64,000 nucleotides of DNA, taken from positions 107,945,834-108,009,833 of the forward strand of contig NC_091127.1 in NCBI RefSeq assembly GCF_040183065.1, in the 5' to 3' direction. The first letter of the stretch is position 1. The number at the start of each line of letters is the position of its first letter. This DNA is from Periplaneta americana (Eukaryota > Arthropoda > Insecta > Blattodea > Blattidae). The notes below the pieces were generated by a model. It worked only from the letters and a program-made list of their open reading frames with translations, did not search any database and was not told where the DNA came from. Shown here piece after piece: positions 12,547 through 23,015 of this stretch. Position numbers and translations under genes: made by a program.

Positions 12547-13713
12547 ACCAGTACTGTTATTGTGCTTTAGGCTGGCAGTCCTGTTCTGTGCTTCATGATT
12601 CCTGTTATGTCTTATGTGGCCAAATAAGACTTTTTCTCTTCTCGGATTATATTGTAACACTTGGAATATATTGATGTCTGATATCTTTCTGCTTACATAG
12701 GGCAGACAGTTTACTTTGTAATTTAGCATTTTATCTCTCAATGTTTGTATTATATTCACTTCCCTTCCAGCTTTATACTATTTACTTATCTTGTTTAGTG
12801 CAGCCTTTTATTTACCTTAGAAATCTCATTTTGGCGCACTTGATGTTACTGGTGTTTTTCTTCCCTGTATAGCAGTGGCGTGCGGTGCAATTTTATGTGA
12901 GGGAACCAATAATATAAGTTTTTATATGTGTAGTACAAACCTAATAGCAGCCAACTCACCTAAATATATTTGAAGACCAAAGCAATTTTCCTCTAGCAGC
13001 AAAATCATCGAACAGAAATAAACGAAACAGTATCGGCCAGTATAGGCACCTCAAGTTAAGAATATGAATAACGAATCTGCTTCGATCACTACAGGCGCTC
13101 AGAAAGAATTTTGTGGCATTTTAAGATTAGAGAATTCATAGTTCTCACGATTAAAATATAATTTCTGCAATAAATTTCTTCTTTTTCGCTTTATGAACAA
13201 GGGAAGCATTGCTTTCCATGTACTGCATGCCACTACTGTATAGTCATGTTTCACTGCATGTTGAGTACATATAATGAAGATGTAAATCAAGTAAAGCAGA
13301 TGAGGAATGTATACTAGAACACAGTTTCTTGAGGAATGATTAGTTCTCAAGTATATGTACAAGCTAAAAGTTGAGCATATTTGGGAAGTCAGTCGTCCAT
13401 TTTAGTTATGATTCAAAGAATTAATTACATACTACTGCCAGCCTGTTAGAATTCATTCTGAACTTGTCAAATTTGTGTGTTTTTATGGACAAAATATTCG
13501 TTTTATCTACATAAACAGTGTAAGCGTGAGTCTCTCTTCACAACCTCAAGTTATTATGGAATTGATTATTTTGTCTCCTAATTTCGTTTTCTCTTTTATG
13601 AAAATTTCCCCAGTAACACATTAAATCAGTTTTATGTATGTTTACTGTTTAAAACGTAATATGGTCTAAAACTTTATTAATACCATCACCATTTTCAGGA
13701 AGTAATTTTTGAC
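12547..13713. other. Unassigned noncoding stretch with a lone hAT-like terminus
   Basis: No gene seen. At 12873 the sequence CAGTGGCGTGCGGTG resembles a hAT terminal repeat, but no inverted partner was found within a few kilobases. Confidence 0.4.
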
Positions 13714-13723
13714 AGTAATAATA

Positions 13724-13762
<39 letters not shown>

Positions 13763-13771
13763 TAATATTTA
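13714..13771 (+). repeat. (AAT)n microsatellite
   Basis: About 18 near-perfect AAT/ATA units ending in an A-rich run. Confidence 0.93.
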
Positions 13772-16700
13772 ATATAACACTTTTAATACACTTATTTCTG
13801 AAGTCAATTATAACACAGAAAATAATTTATTCTATCAAAATTGTACAGCATTAAGATATCTATTCAAGTATAAGTTATTGCAAAGAATTGTGTTATTTTT
13901 TAAGAAGATTATTTTATTTGCGACTTCATAGAAAATATGTCTTTAAAAAATAAAATGGGAGGTGAAAAAAAGAAATGTTATATAAATTTTCAAATAAAAT
14001 TACTTGGACTGCCAGAATATGTTTCCTTATGATTATTAAAAAAAATCCAAAACCAGATAATTTATCAGAGCTTAACTTTACAATATTAATGATATAAAGA
14101 AAGAGAATTTTGGTCAGTTCCAAAAATCTTCAAGTGCCTTTTTATATAGATTATTATAAGCTATATATATACTTGTACATGTTGCCACAAATGACAGTTT
14201 TGGGATCAAATTAATTACATATTCAGATAATATGGAAGAAAAATATATTTCATATTGATGATATCGATGAATATACCCTCTTTGTCTATCAATAAAAAGC
14301 TTCATTATGTAGGGGACGAAACACCATGTTGTTTTATTATTAATCATATGATGAAGTGACGAAAATGATAGATTTAATTCTAGTGCTAACATTTTCGAAG
14401 ACCTATACCAGTCTGTTATACTGGACTGAAACATCTGTCCAGATTTTACATAAGCAGATTAAATAGATTTTCGTGACAAATGAAATGCGTTCAGAAGATT
14501 CTAAATTAGTTTGCGGTGTCAGCTACACCCTATTGAGACTAACATAGTAGTAGGACGTCAATTTTTCATTGTGATTCTTGCATTCAGAACGGATTGTCAA
14601 TGTATAAAACAGTGGTATATTTTGCAGTTTTGTATTTCATTTTTCACGAAATGCTACTGATGAAGTCAATCTAAATGTGGGGGACGGTATCTGGAAAATG
14701 ATAAAAATGGTTCCCGATTCCCATGACATAATTAAAAATAATAAAAGAAAGGCTGTGTGTCATATCATTAAAACAATTAAAAATCATTTTCATCTCATTG
14801 TATATTGTTTTAAAATTCTTCCTGAAAGAATCTATCCTGTATAAACCAGCTGTTACAATTATGTTTATCATTTTAGATTAAGTCTTATATTAATTCACGT
14901 AGTTCGCTTAACCAGTTATACTTTTATATTTCCTTCATTGGCCCTAGACTATCAAATATTGTCGGATTACTATTGAATCAGCTGACTGAAAATTCATTAA
15001 CGACAGTACAGGTTTCCCCCTCCCCCCTCGTAAACACATTCTGACTATATAGTCTATTTGTAGTCATAATAACAATTGATATATAGATAATATTAATACA
15101 ATGACTATATTGCCAATTGTGTTTATCTGCCACTTGGCCTGTATTGTAGTACTTTCTGAATAAGGTAACATGATCACAGAATGGCCAATCTGTTCGCCAT
15201 GTTTTCTTGTATGTATGATCGGCCATTTCCATAGAATTTTTTGAAATCATTCAGTTAAAGAGAATTACTATTTCAACTTTATCCTAACCTATTCTTATAT
15301 GAGCCCTCACTATGGCAATTAATAGTTATGCAATAATTTGATTTATTATTATTTTGTAATGTATGAAATAATATAACTATTTTTCTCCCAATAATTTGTA
15401 TGTATAGTTTCCTGTTTTCCATGAAAGGGTAATAATTATATAGGCATGGGTGATATATTGTGTGATTTCTGTAAAATAAGGTTATATAACACTATAATAT
15501 TAATTTCTGTATGCTTTACGTTTTATTGAGATGCGAGAGATTTTTAAGGCAAAAAATAAATCTCCCTTTCTCTAAACGTAAAACTATTTTTTTTTTTTTT
15601 TGTTTTGGGTTGTGGAAACTTACAATATTTATTTTTTATTATTGATTTATTATTCAAAGAACAGGGGCAAAGGGAAAAAGTCTTTTCTCTTCTTTTTGTG
15701 AAGTGATATGCCAGTATTTCTTTGCAAGTCTGTTATATAATACTATTAAATATCTCATCTTCATCTTTTTTATTTTGGCAGTTGTATAACATTTTTTCAT
15801 GCAAAATCATTTTTTGTTGTTCATGATTATTGTGCAATACCGGTTAAAATACACAATAAAATATATAAAAATGGCTTTCACATATTTAATGTGATTCAGC
15901 AGTCAAAACAACTTTTGTGACTGAGATGTCAAAAGATTTTGGATTCCCGAATTTAAAATCGTGGCTGTTTGTCCCCCTCTCCCTTCAATAATCATGACAG
16001 AATATTTGCATTGAATTTTTTTAAGGAGATAAAATGAGATTCATACAAATGGGCGAAATCAAAAACTACAATTAAAAAAATATGGAAGTATTTGTACTAA
16101 TTCGTTTTTGATTTCAAATTGACATGTCAATTATTTAATTTTTCCAGTATCCCCGATTTTGGTTGATCTTGTACATGTTAACAAGTGCTTAAATGATTAA
16201 CTCTTACTTACGTTTACATATATGTATATCACTATGAAGTAATCTTTAAGATGTAAGGATGAAACATTGAAAGCATTACAATTTGTAGCAGCCATACACA
16301 TTTCATATTATTAAAAAATGAGTAAAGCTTGGCTTGGCACTTTTTCTCATCTTTGATTTGTATAATAATATTAATAATATTAGAAAATGTGTTGAGCAAT
16401 GTTTATGTACCAAATTGTGTGGTTACCGACGTACTGTGGACGTCAATAATAAAAGTACCTGAAAAAATAATTGTTTCTTTTTGTCATTACATGAAACCTT
16501 CTCCCAGATTTTCTTTCTCCCAATTCCTTTGCTTTGATGGATCATCTGAAAGTTGAAGGACTCTGTCATAACACTCATAACTCATCTGTTAGCTGTTGGA
16601 TTGTGATCAAAATTAAAGAGCCAAGAATATTATTTGTGGCATATTTTGTAATGTAAAACTGTTGTGAGACATCATTTTTGAAGGCTAAGTTCTTCATACA

Positions 16701-17151
16701 TTCGTTTTCTTACTGAACCATTAGTCTTTGCGCAGCAAGGAGAGTGGAAGATTGGGGTAACCCTCCCCAGAATCCACCAGAAAAAAAGAAAAAAATGCTG
16801 TTGAAGCTCCGCAACATTATAACAGTGACTTACTTCCGATGATACATAATCTGTTCAAAATAATGACAATTCTCCCTGTAACTACTCATATTCCTGAAAG
16901 GTAATTTTCATCACTAAGAAATCATACCTTAGGGACAGCATAGAGGAGAAGTGACTTATTGGACTGACCTCATGTACATGCTGGGTCCGGCATTTGGTTC
17001 TGACGAGTTTCAACATGCTGTTGTAAAGGGACTATAAGGTTTAAAAATTAAAAAAATAACACAGTATGTAGCTTGAATAATACAATTTGTTGGAATGTTT
17101 TCATTTTTTGAAAATTACACATTTCAAGTGATTCTCTTGGTATTTTATGAC
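13772..17151. other. AT-rich stretch without recognisable genes
   Basis: Only short unrelated open frames. A (T)n run lies at about 15587-15601. I recognise no conserved protein segment or terminal repeats. Confidence 0.5.
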
Positions 17152-17700
17152 CTATTGTAATCTTAAACGAAAATTGTTCATGACACTTTGCAATAAACCT
17201 GGGGTTTCGTTGATTTCTTGCACTTCAGCCTGTATCCTGTTCTTCAGATCCTGGATAGAGTGTGGTCTTGCTTTGAAACATTCTTGCATTGAGGTGAACC
17301 CACAAAAAGAAGTCAGGAGCTGTTGGATCTGGAGATCGAGCCGGCCAATTGATATCTCCAAACCAAGAAATTATGCATCCTGGGAAGAAATTTCTCAACA
17401 ATCACAGTATGTGTCTGGCAGTATGGCCCATAGCTCCATCTTGTTGAAACCACATATCATCCCTGTTTAGTGTGCATCTAAATGTCTGTAACATTTGTCG
17501 ATACCATTCACCATAACAGTTCTCTCATTTCCATCTTCGAAAAAACAGGGACCAATTATTGACTGCAGCAGAAACAGCACACCATACGAGACCAAACGAG
17601 ACCAAACAAGACCACACTCTAGCCAGGATCTAAATAACAGGATACAGGCTGAAGTGCAAGAAATCAACGAAACCCCAGGTTAGAAGTGTATTGTTCATAC
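17152..17700 (-). pseudogene. Mariner/Tc-type transposase relic
   Basis: Minus-strand fragments resemble the C-terminal half of a DDE transposase of the IS630/Tc1/mariner group. One frame contains WPARSPDPTAPDFFLW, which carries a conserved block next to the catalytic residues; another gives PHSIQDLKNRIQAEVQEIN. The upstream part (17467-17667) contains GPCFFEDGNERTVMVNG in a third frame. At least two frameshifts separate the pieces, so it is inactive. The C-terminal coding end is present twice in opposite orientation (see the inverted repeat). Confidence 0.7.
17196..17681. repeat. Inverted 75-bp repeat flanking the transposase relic
   Basis: The segment 17196-17270 is repeated in reverse complement at 17607-17681 with a few mismatches. 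Both arms encode the same transposase piece, QDL.NRIQAEVQEINETPG, in opposite directions. The space between holds the rest of the transposase relic. Confidence 0.85.
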
Positions 17701-18342
17701 TGATTCAAGATGAACAATTCCTTACATGTTTGTCCATCCCATTTTTTTTTACTGTTCTTCCCATTTCTATTTCTGGCAGTTTAGTACCTCACATGTAGTC
17801 TATATTTTTATTTTACTATATCTATGACTATGAAGATAGGTGGATATGTCTTACAAAATTTATACTGCAGTCCATTGTGGTAACATTCTGCTGCGTCTGT
17901 AGTTCGTAAGGTTCGAAGTTGTGGTGCTTCGAACCAGAAGGACATAACTCCAATTTATCAACTTTACAGGAGAGAAGAAGGAATTTTTAAGAGTACCGGT
18001 ATTTTATGCATTTAAACAAAATGGTAAAAACTTTATTGAAAAAGCGTCATGACTTCACAAAATAAGTTTCAGCAGCAATCACTTGACATCATAACTTCAA
18101 AAAATACTTTAATATTTAAGTGTCAACATTCTTTGATAAGAATGACGAGGAGATATGTTCTTATGACTCTAAACAAATCAAACTTTAATTATTAACGGTG
18201 GAGATACACATTCAGTTCTTACAATATAGTAACACTAAAAATTAGTTTTAATGTAAATGCACAAATTACAATTCATATTTATAAATCCAGATTGGTTAAC
18301 TTCAGCAATGATTACACTCTTTGAACGTTTTTTACTCTTTCC
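17701..18342. other. Unassigned noncoding stretch
   Basis: AT-rich DNA with no recognised feature. It may include the 3' flank of the decayed gene to its right. Confidence 0.45.
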
Positions 18343-20187
18343 TTATTCAATATTATTGTCATTATCTGTGGCAGCACCATCTGATATTTCAACTCTCTCT
18401 TCTAGAAGACTTTTATAGTAGCCATGATACTGTTCTTTGATTATACCGAAAGAACACAGATCCATAAGATCTTTCACTTTTTCTTTCTGTAATTTGAGGA
18501 TCCCATGATATTTGGTTCCACCTGAAAGAGTGTGTCTGAATTTCGGAATTTTCTGGAAAGTGGCAAGCATTTGAATTCTTGTTCGTTGCTGTGTTTGAAA
18601 AAAAATTGATCAATCTCACTTTTGTGATACTGGAGGCGGACTACCTTAAGCCATTGTACCTGGTTCTCTTCAGTGTCAACTTTCGTATTTTTCAGACGCT
18701 CCTTTTGCATAGCACCGAAATCCAAAAAGTCCTTCTGATGCATTCCAATAACTTCGTACAATTTTTGCTTTGAGACAGTCTGGGCAACAGTAAACCATCC
18801 TGAGGGATCATAGATGTTGATATTTTTTGCGGCTCTCTCTATATTTACATGGACTGAATCGAACTCTATTACATAATGACCGGGTTCAAAGAAGCACTGG
18901 TCTATCACAGGAATATTCAGATTTTGGATTACATGAAGAAACATGGTGCACATATTGGCGTTTTGATTTTGTGCTCTGCATGTATCGGGGAAAAGAAAGA
19001 CTGGATGACCATCAGCAATCTTGCTGAGTTCTTGAAATACACATGATGCTATTTCAATTCACACTCCCTTAGCCACACCTTCATGCCACATATAATTTTT
19101 GGCCTTTTTTAGTAGCAGCATTGTACACAGTGAGGTTATATGTAGGTAATCTTCTTTTGTAGAAGATAGCTGTTACAGTAATAGCTGGGCATATCTCCAA
19201 ATTAAATTCCAACAAATTACATTCTCCTGTTAGGGCCCAATCTTTCATTTCATTTTCAAAATTTTGGGCTGACTGTTTCCTACTTAAGTGTTCGGAGTGC
19301 TGTTGTTGCTGTGCCTCTTCCTCTCTTTGTAGAGATTTTGAAAATGGTAACAGTGGTCACAGACGTCTTTCCTTGGTACATGGAAAGCGAAGTTGAATAT
19401 CTCCCTGTATAGCCAACATTTTTCTAGGATAATCTTTTCTAATTGACACTCCTTTCTGTAGAGATCATACATTATCTGTACGTTCAGATAGCATGGTAAA
19501 AACTGTCTAGTAGTACTCTGTCGACATTAATGTGACAGAACAGGAGGAAACGATTTGATGTGATCTCATATTATTTATCTTGTCTCATCGGGTCTCTTTA
19601 AGCCTGAACGAAGATGTCTTCTGCTGTTTCCAGTCAAAATCAAATTGCTGCTATCTCTTTTCTTCTGTATATTACGTACAAATGTTTCTGACACATCAAA
19701 TGTGCTAAGGAAATATCCCGGACAGACTTGAACTTCACAACTGTCTTTAAGCAAAAAAATATGTTTGACTCGCATTTCGTCGTGACTGAACACCAGTAGA
19801 TCGAATTTTTGCTTTCGATACCACCTTAATAAGTGGTGCTAAATACTGTCGCTCTTTTTTTTACATCTTTCATCAATCAATCAAAATCCCTCAAACATCT
19901 TTCTCGTTCAGCTTCGCTGATTTTTTATGGCATTTCCTTGGACATTTGGAGCAGTCTTTGTACTTGAATACCCTACAGGTTAATTCTTTCCTAGCAGTTG
20001 ATATGTATGCCTTTCCCAACTGCCTATTTATTTTCCTTATATTTTTCTTCCAATTCTGTGTGTTCCTTGATCTTTTCCTTGATTTCTTACGCTTATCGGC
20101 TTCTCCTCTGTTGCGTTCCTCTCTTCTTTCATCAGTAATGTCTAAATTTGGTGAACTGTCTGCTTCCTGTTGCACATTTATCAACAT
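18343..20187 (-). pseudogene. Decayed gene of a repetitive insect family, DUF7869-like
   Basis: A set of minus-strand pieces follows the order of a protein family that I recognise from many copies in insect genomes. The N-terminus (19891-20187) is a basic head, SRKRSRNTQNWKKNIRK, then a Cys-rich segment, CSKCPRKCHKK. Next come VCPGYFLSTFDVSETFVRN (19575-19793) and HVPRKDVCDHC (19284-19472). The segment just upstream of 18953 reads FPDTCRAQNQNANMCTMF, then IDQCFFEPGHYVIEFDSVH (18474-18953). The C-terminus, DLMDLCSFGIIKEQYHGYYK, is in a shifted frame at 18343-18570. The D-x-C-x2-Q-N block and the conserved late acidic residues resemble an RNase H-like DDE fold, so it may be a transposase derivative. 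Several frameshifts and stops are present. The DUF name is from memory and unverified. Confidence 0.6.
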
Positions 20188-20414
20188 AACAAAACCCTTT
20201 CAAAGATTAATTGAATCATCGGAACTAAATACTTGTATGTTTGCTGAAAGGGGATGTGAGCTGCTTTTCCCACTTCAACATAGACTAAAAAGAAGCAATA
20301 CGTAGGCCTAATCAATATTGGTGTTTACATAGCTTAGTATAAAGTTATTCTAGTTTTTGTTTACTATATTATTTATATTTGTGATCTTCTACGAAAACAT
20401 TTTCTGCTAATATT

Positions 20415-20565
20415 CAAACACCTCTGTAAACATCAAATCACATCACACATCACATCAAACATCACATCACATATGTCACACATCACACCACACATCACAT
20501 CACACATCACATCACACCTCATCTCACCACATCACAATACATCACATCATATCATATATAGTTTT
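20415..20565 (+). repeat. ATCAC satellite, block 1
   Basis: Degenerate tandem CACATCACAT units mark the left edge of a satellite domain about 17 kb long. The core 5-mer ATCAC alternates with ATCACAC variants and there is no fixed higher-order period that I can see. The orientation is ACATCAC on the plus strand. Confidence 0.9.
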
Positions 20566-22304
20566 CTGCTTGCTACAATATCCTTGTGTAACTTCAGTTC
20601 TACTGCTTCGCTGCAAAGGTTTGTAGGGTAGGTGAGAGTTAAAATGTGTTGTATAATTAGTTACTTACATTATTTGTAAGTTGGAAAATTATTAGAACGT
20701 AGTCACTTAAAATTAAAACACTTAATATGGGAAATGGAAAATTTTCAGGGTAACACCAATCGTGGGTGGACCTATACAAAAAAAAAATCAAGACCATCAC
20801 AGAGATTTAGATACAATCCAGTTGACTTGGATAATGCTGTTCGGGCAGTAAGGAATGGAAAATTGTCCATTAGGAAAGCTTCAGGGCAATGTGCCGTTCC
20901 TTACATTACTCTCAATAACAAATTGAACAACAAATACAAAAATAAAGTAGGTAGCTCTCAAGCTTTGAGTGACAATGAAGAGAGATATATCTTGTAGAAG
21001 GCCTGATGCCATGTGCAAACTGGGGGGATTTCCCTTGAAGAAAGTGGATGTAAGAGATGTTGTTCAGGACTACTTGAACCGGAAATGAAAAGTGAAGAAA
21101 AGATTTACGAATAATCGTGCTGGAAATGAGTGGTTTCATGGATTCCTAACTAGGAATAAGAAGCTCTCAAGCAGAATGAGTGAAAACAGGAAGCGATCCA
21201 GAGAGATAATGAATCAATTCTTTCATCATTTATAAGAGACTTGAATGGAGTTCAGCCTTCAAATTTGATAAAATACGATCAAACTAATTTTTCTGATGGC
21301 CTGGGGCAGAGTAAGGTCATAGTTAAGCGAGGTTCGAAACATCCAATGAAAATTTTGGATAGCTCTAAAACAAGTATTAGTGTTCTGGTGGTGACAGCTG
21401 TAGAAGGCACGGTACCTCCCTCTTTCACTGTGTACAGAAGCACACGTCTCTATGATACCTGGACAGAAGGCGCAATTAATGGTGCAGAATATGGTCGCAA
21501 TGAAAGCCGTTGGTTTGACCTAGGACGTTTTGAGGACTGGTTTTGTAAGATTCTCCCTTATGTAAAGAAATTACAATGGCCTAAAGTAATGATCGACTTT
21601 AATTTATCTAGTCATTTGTCCATAAATATAATAAAGCTATGTGAAGAAAACAATATAAGATTTGTGTTCTTACCACCTAATACAACTCACTTAACATGTC
21701 AGCCACTTGATGTGGCATTTTTTCATCTACAGAAGGCAGCATGAGACATATGTTGGAGTAGTGAAAGAAAACAAATATGGGAGTAATGCAAAAATCGGAT
21801 TTCCACGATTGCTAAACTTTGTAATCTTAAAAATTGGCCAAATATAGCCTGCTACATTGTTCCTTGTAAGCCCTAAGTTTAAAATATTTATTTAAATTTA
21901 AAATACTGATCGGTATAACACCTTGATAATCTAATAGTGATGATAGGGGAAATTTAATAGGTGATCGGTATTACCCTATTCTAACAGTTAACACTGATCA
22001 CAGATTTTTCTTTAAATCATTTTTAAAACATAAATTATTGATTCGTAAAACTCCTTCAACAGTTTAACAGCGATCATGAGGGAAATTAAATAGCTGAGCG
22101 GTACTACCCCATCATATGAGGTAACATCGATCACTGATTTTTTAAAAATAAAATGATAATTAAAATTAGTCAAATCATGAAAAATGTATCTACAGGTCCA
22201 CAAATGATTTGGAGATAATTAATAGTTTATTACGCACATATTATAGAAAAAACTCATGAATTAAGTACGAAAAAGTATTAAAAGTCATCGATATTAGCCC
22301 ATTT
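20566..22304. other. Non-satellite insert carrying a pogo-like relic
   Basis: The satellite is interrupted by about 1.7 kb of different sequence that contains a pogo-type transposase relic at 20734-21744. I could not identify terminal inverted repeats, so its exact edges are uncertain. Between about 21880 and 22180, short phrases such as GATCGGTATTACCC recur, giving a diffuse internal repeat. Confidence 0.6.
20734..21744 (+). pseudogene. Pogo/Tigger-like DDE_1 transposase relic
   Basis: The first piece (20734-20997) encodes an N-terminal Psq-type helix-turn-helix: YNPVDLDNAVRAVRNGKLSI followed by RKASGQCAVPYITLNNKL. After a broken stretch, 21241-21744 encodes the DDE_1 core with KYDQTNFSDGLGQSKVIVK, LYDTWTEGAINGAEY, and VFLPPNTTHLTCQPLDVAFF. 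In the second catalytic block, family members have G-D-N before LSSHLS; here it reads DFNLSSHLS, so the site is damaged. Frameshifts and stops separate the pieces. Full-length relatives bind DNA through the HTH and cut and paste at TA sites. Confidence 0.8.
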
Positions 22305-22578
22305 TCACATCACATCACACATCACATCACACATCATACATCACATCACACATCACATCACAACACAGATCACACATCACAAAAATCACACATCACATCC
22401 TGTCACATCACTCATCACATCACACATCGCATCACACATCACATCCCACATCACACACACATCATATCACAAAACACATCACATCACACCACACATCATA
22501 TCTCACATCACACCACACATCAAACATAACACATCACATCATAATACATATCAAACATAATATAACACATCATATCAT
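22305..22578 (+). repeat. ATCAC satellite, block 2
   Basis: The same ACATCAC-type degenerate repeat in the same orientation as block 1. Its last 12 bases, ACATCATATCAT, form the left flank duplicated by the Penelope-like insertion. Confidence 0.9.
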
Positions 22579-22623
22579 TCGAAATTTTCTCGGGCTTCCA
22601 GCCAGGTCATAATTTGGTGATCC

Positions 22624-22664
22624 ACCGACGTTTCGAGGATGTTCATCTTCCTCATCTTCAGGGT
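22624..22664 (-). ncRNA. Hammerhead ribozyme-like motif of the Penelope-like element
   Basis: Reading the minus strand: stem I strand ACC, core CTGAAGA, an extra T, stem II GAGGA...TCCTC, then GAAAC, a two-pair stem III (AC/GT), the cleavage triplet GTC, and the other stem I strand GGT. Hammerhead ribozymes with a very short stem III are known from Penelope-like elements. The single extra U between the core and stem II departs from the consensus, so activity is uncertain. Confidence 0.55.
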
Positions 22665-23015
22665 TAAATGATATCTGAGGGTACCTAGCTCCTTAATTTA
22701 TAGTGCCAGAGGGAATCAGCCGAGGAGCTGTGCGCCGATTGGCTGTTATTAGTGCGGACCGCTGCGAGAACGCTGCCGACATGTTGTCTTGCTTTGTGCT
22801 TTCCGGTTGAATGACCTTGGGTCTCACGGTGGGCTCGGCGGGCGAGTTCTCATGTGTCCTCCGCTGATGACGGCCCATCGTCCGGGCAGTGAGAAATTTA
22901 ATAGCCGGTGCCCATGCCGCGCTTAGTTGGAGACCCGAGTCCTGGTTCAGGTTACCGCGTTCCGCCGCTATGGCCAGGGTTTCTTTTACTCTTCTATCCC
23001 AATAGCCCGCACACT

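Noticed and set aside
12407..12759. Isoleucine- and methionine-rich open frames
   Set aside because: They are products of the ATT/ATC microsatellite.
12873..12887. hAT terminus CAGTGGCGTGCGGTG
   Set aside because: No inverted partner or 8-bp duplication was found, so it is only mentioned in the gap entry.
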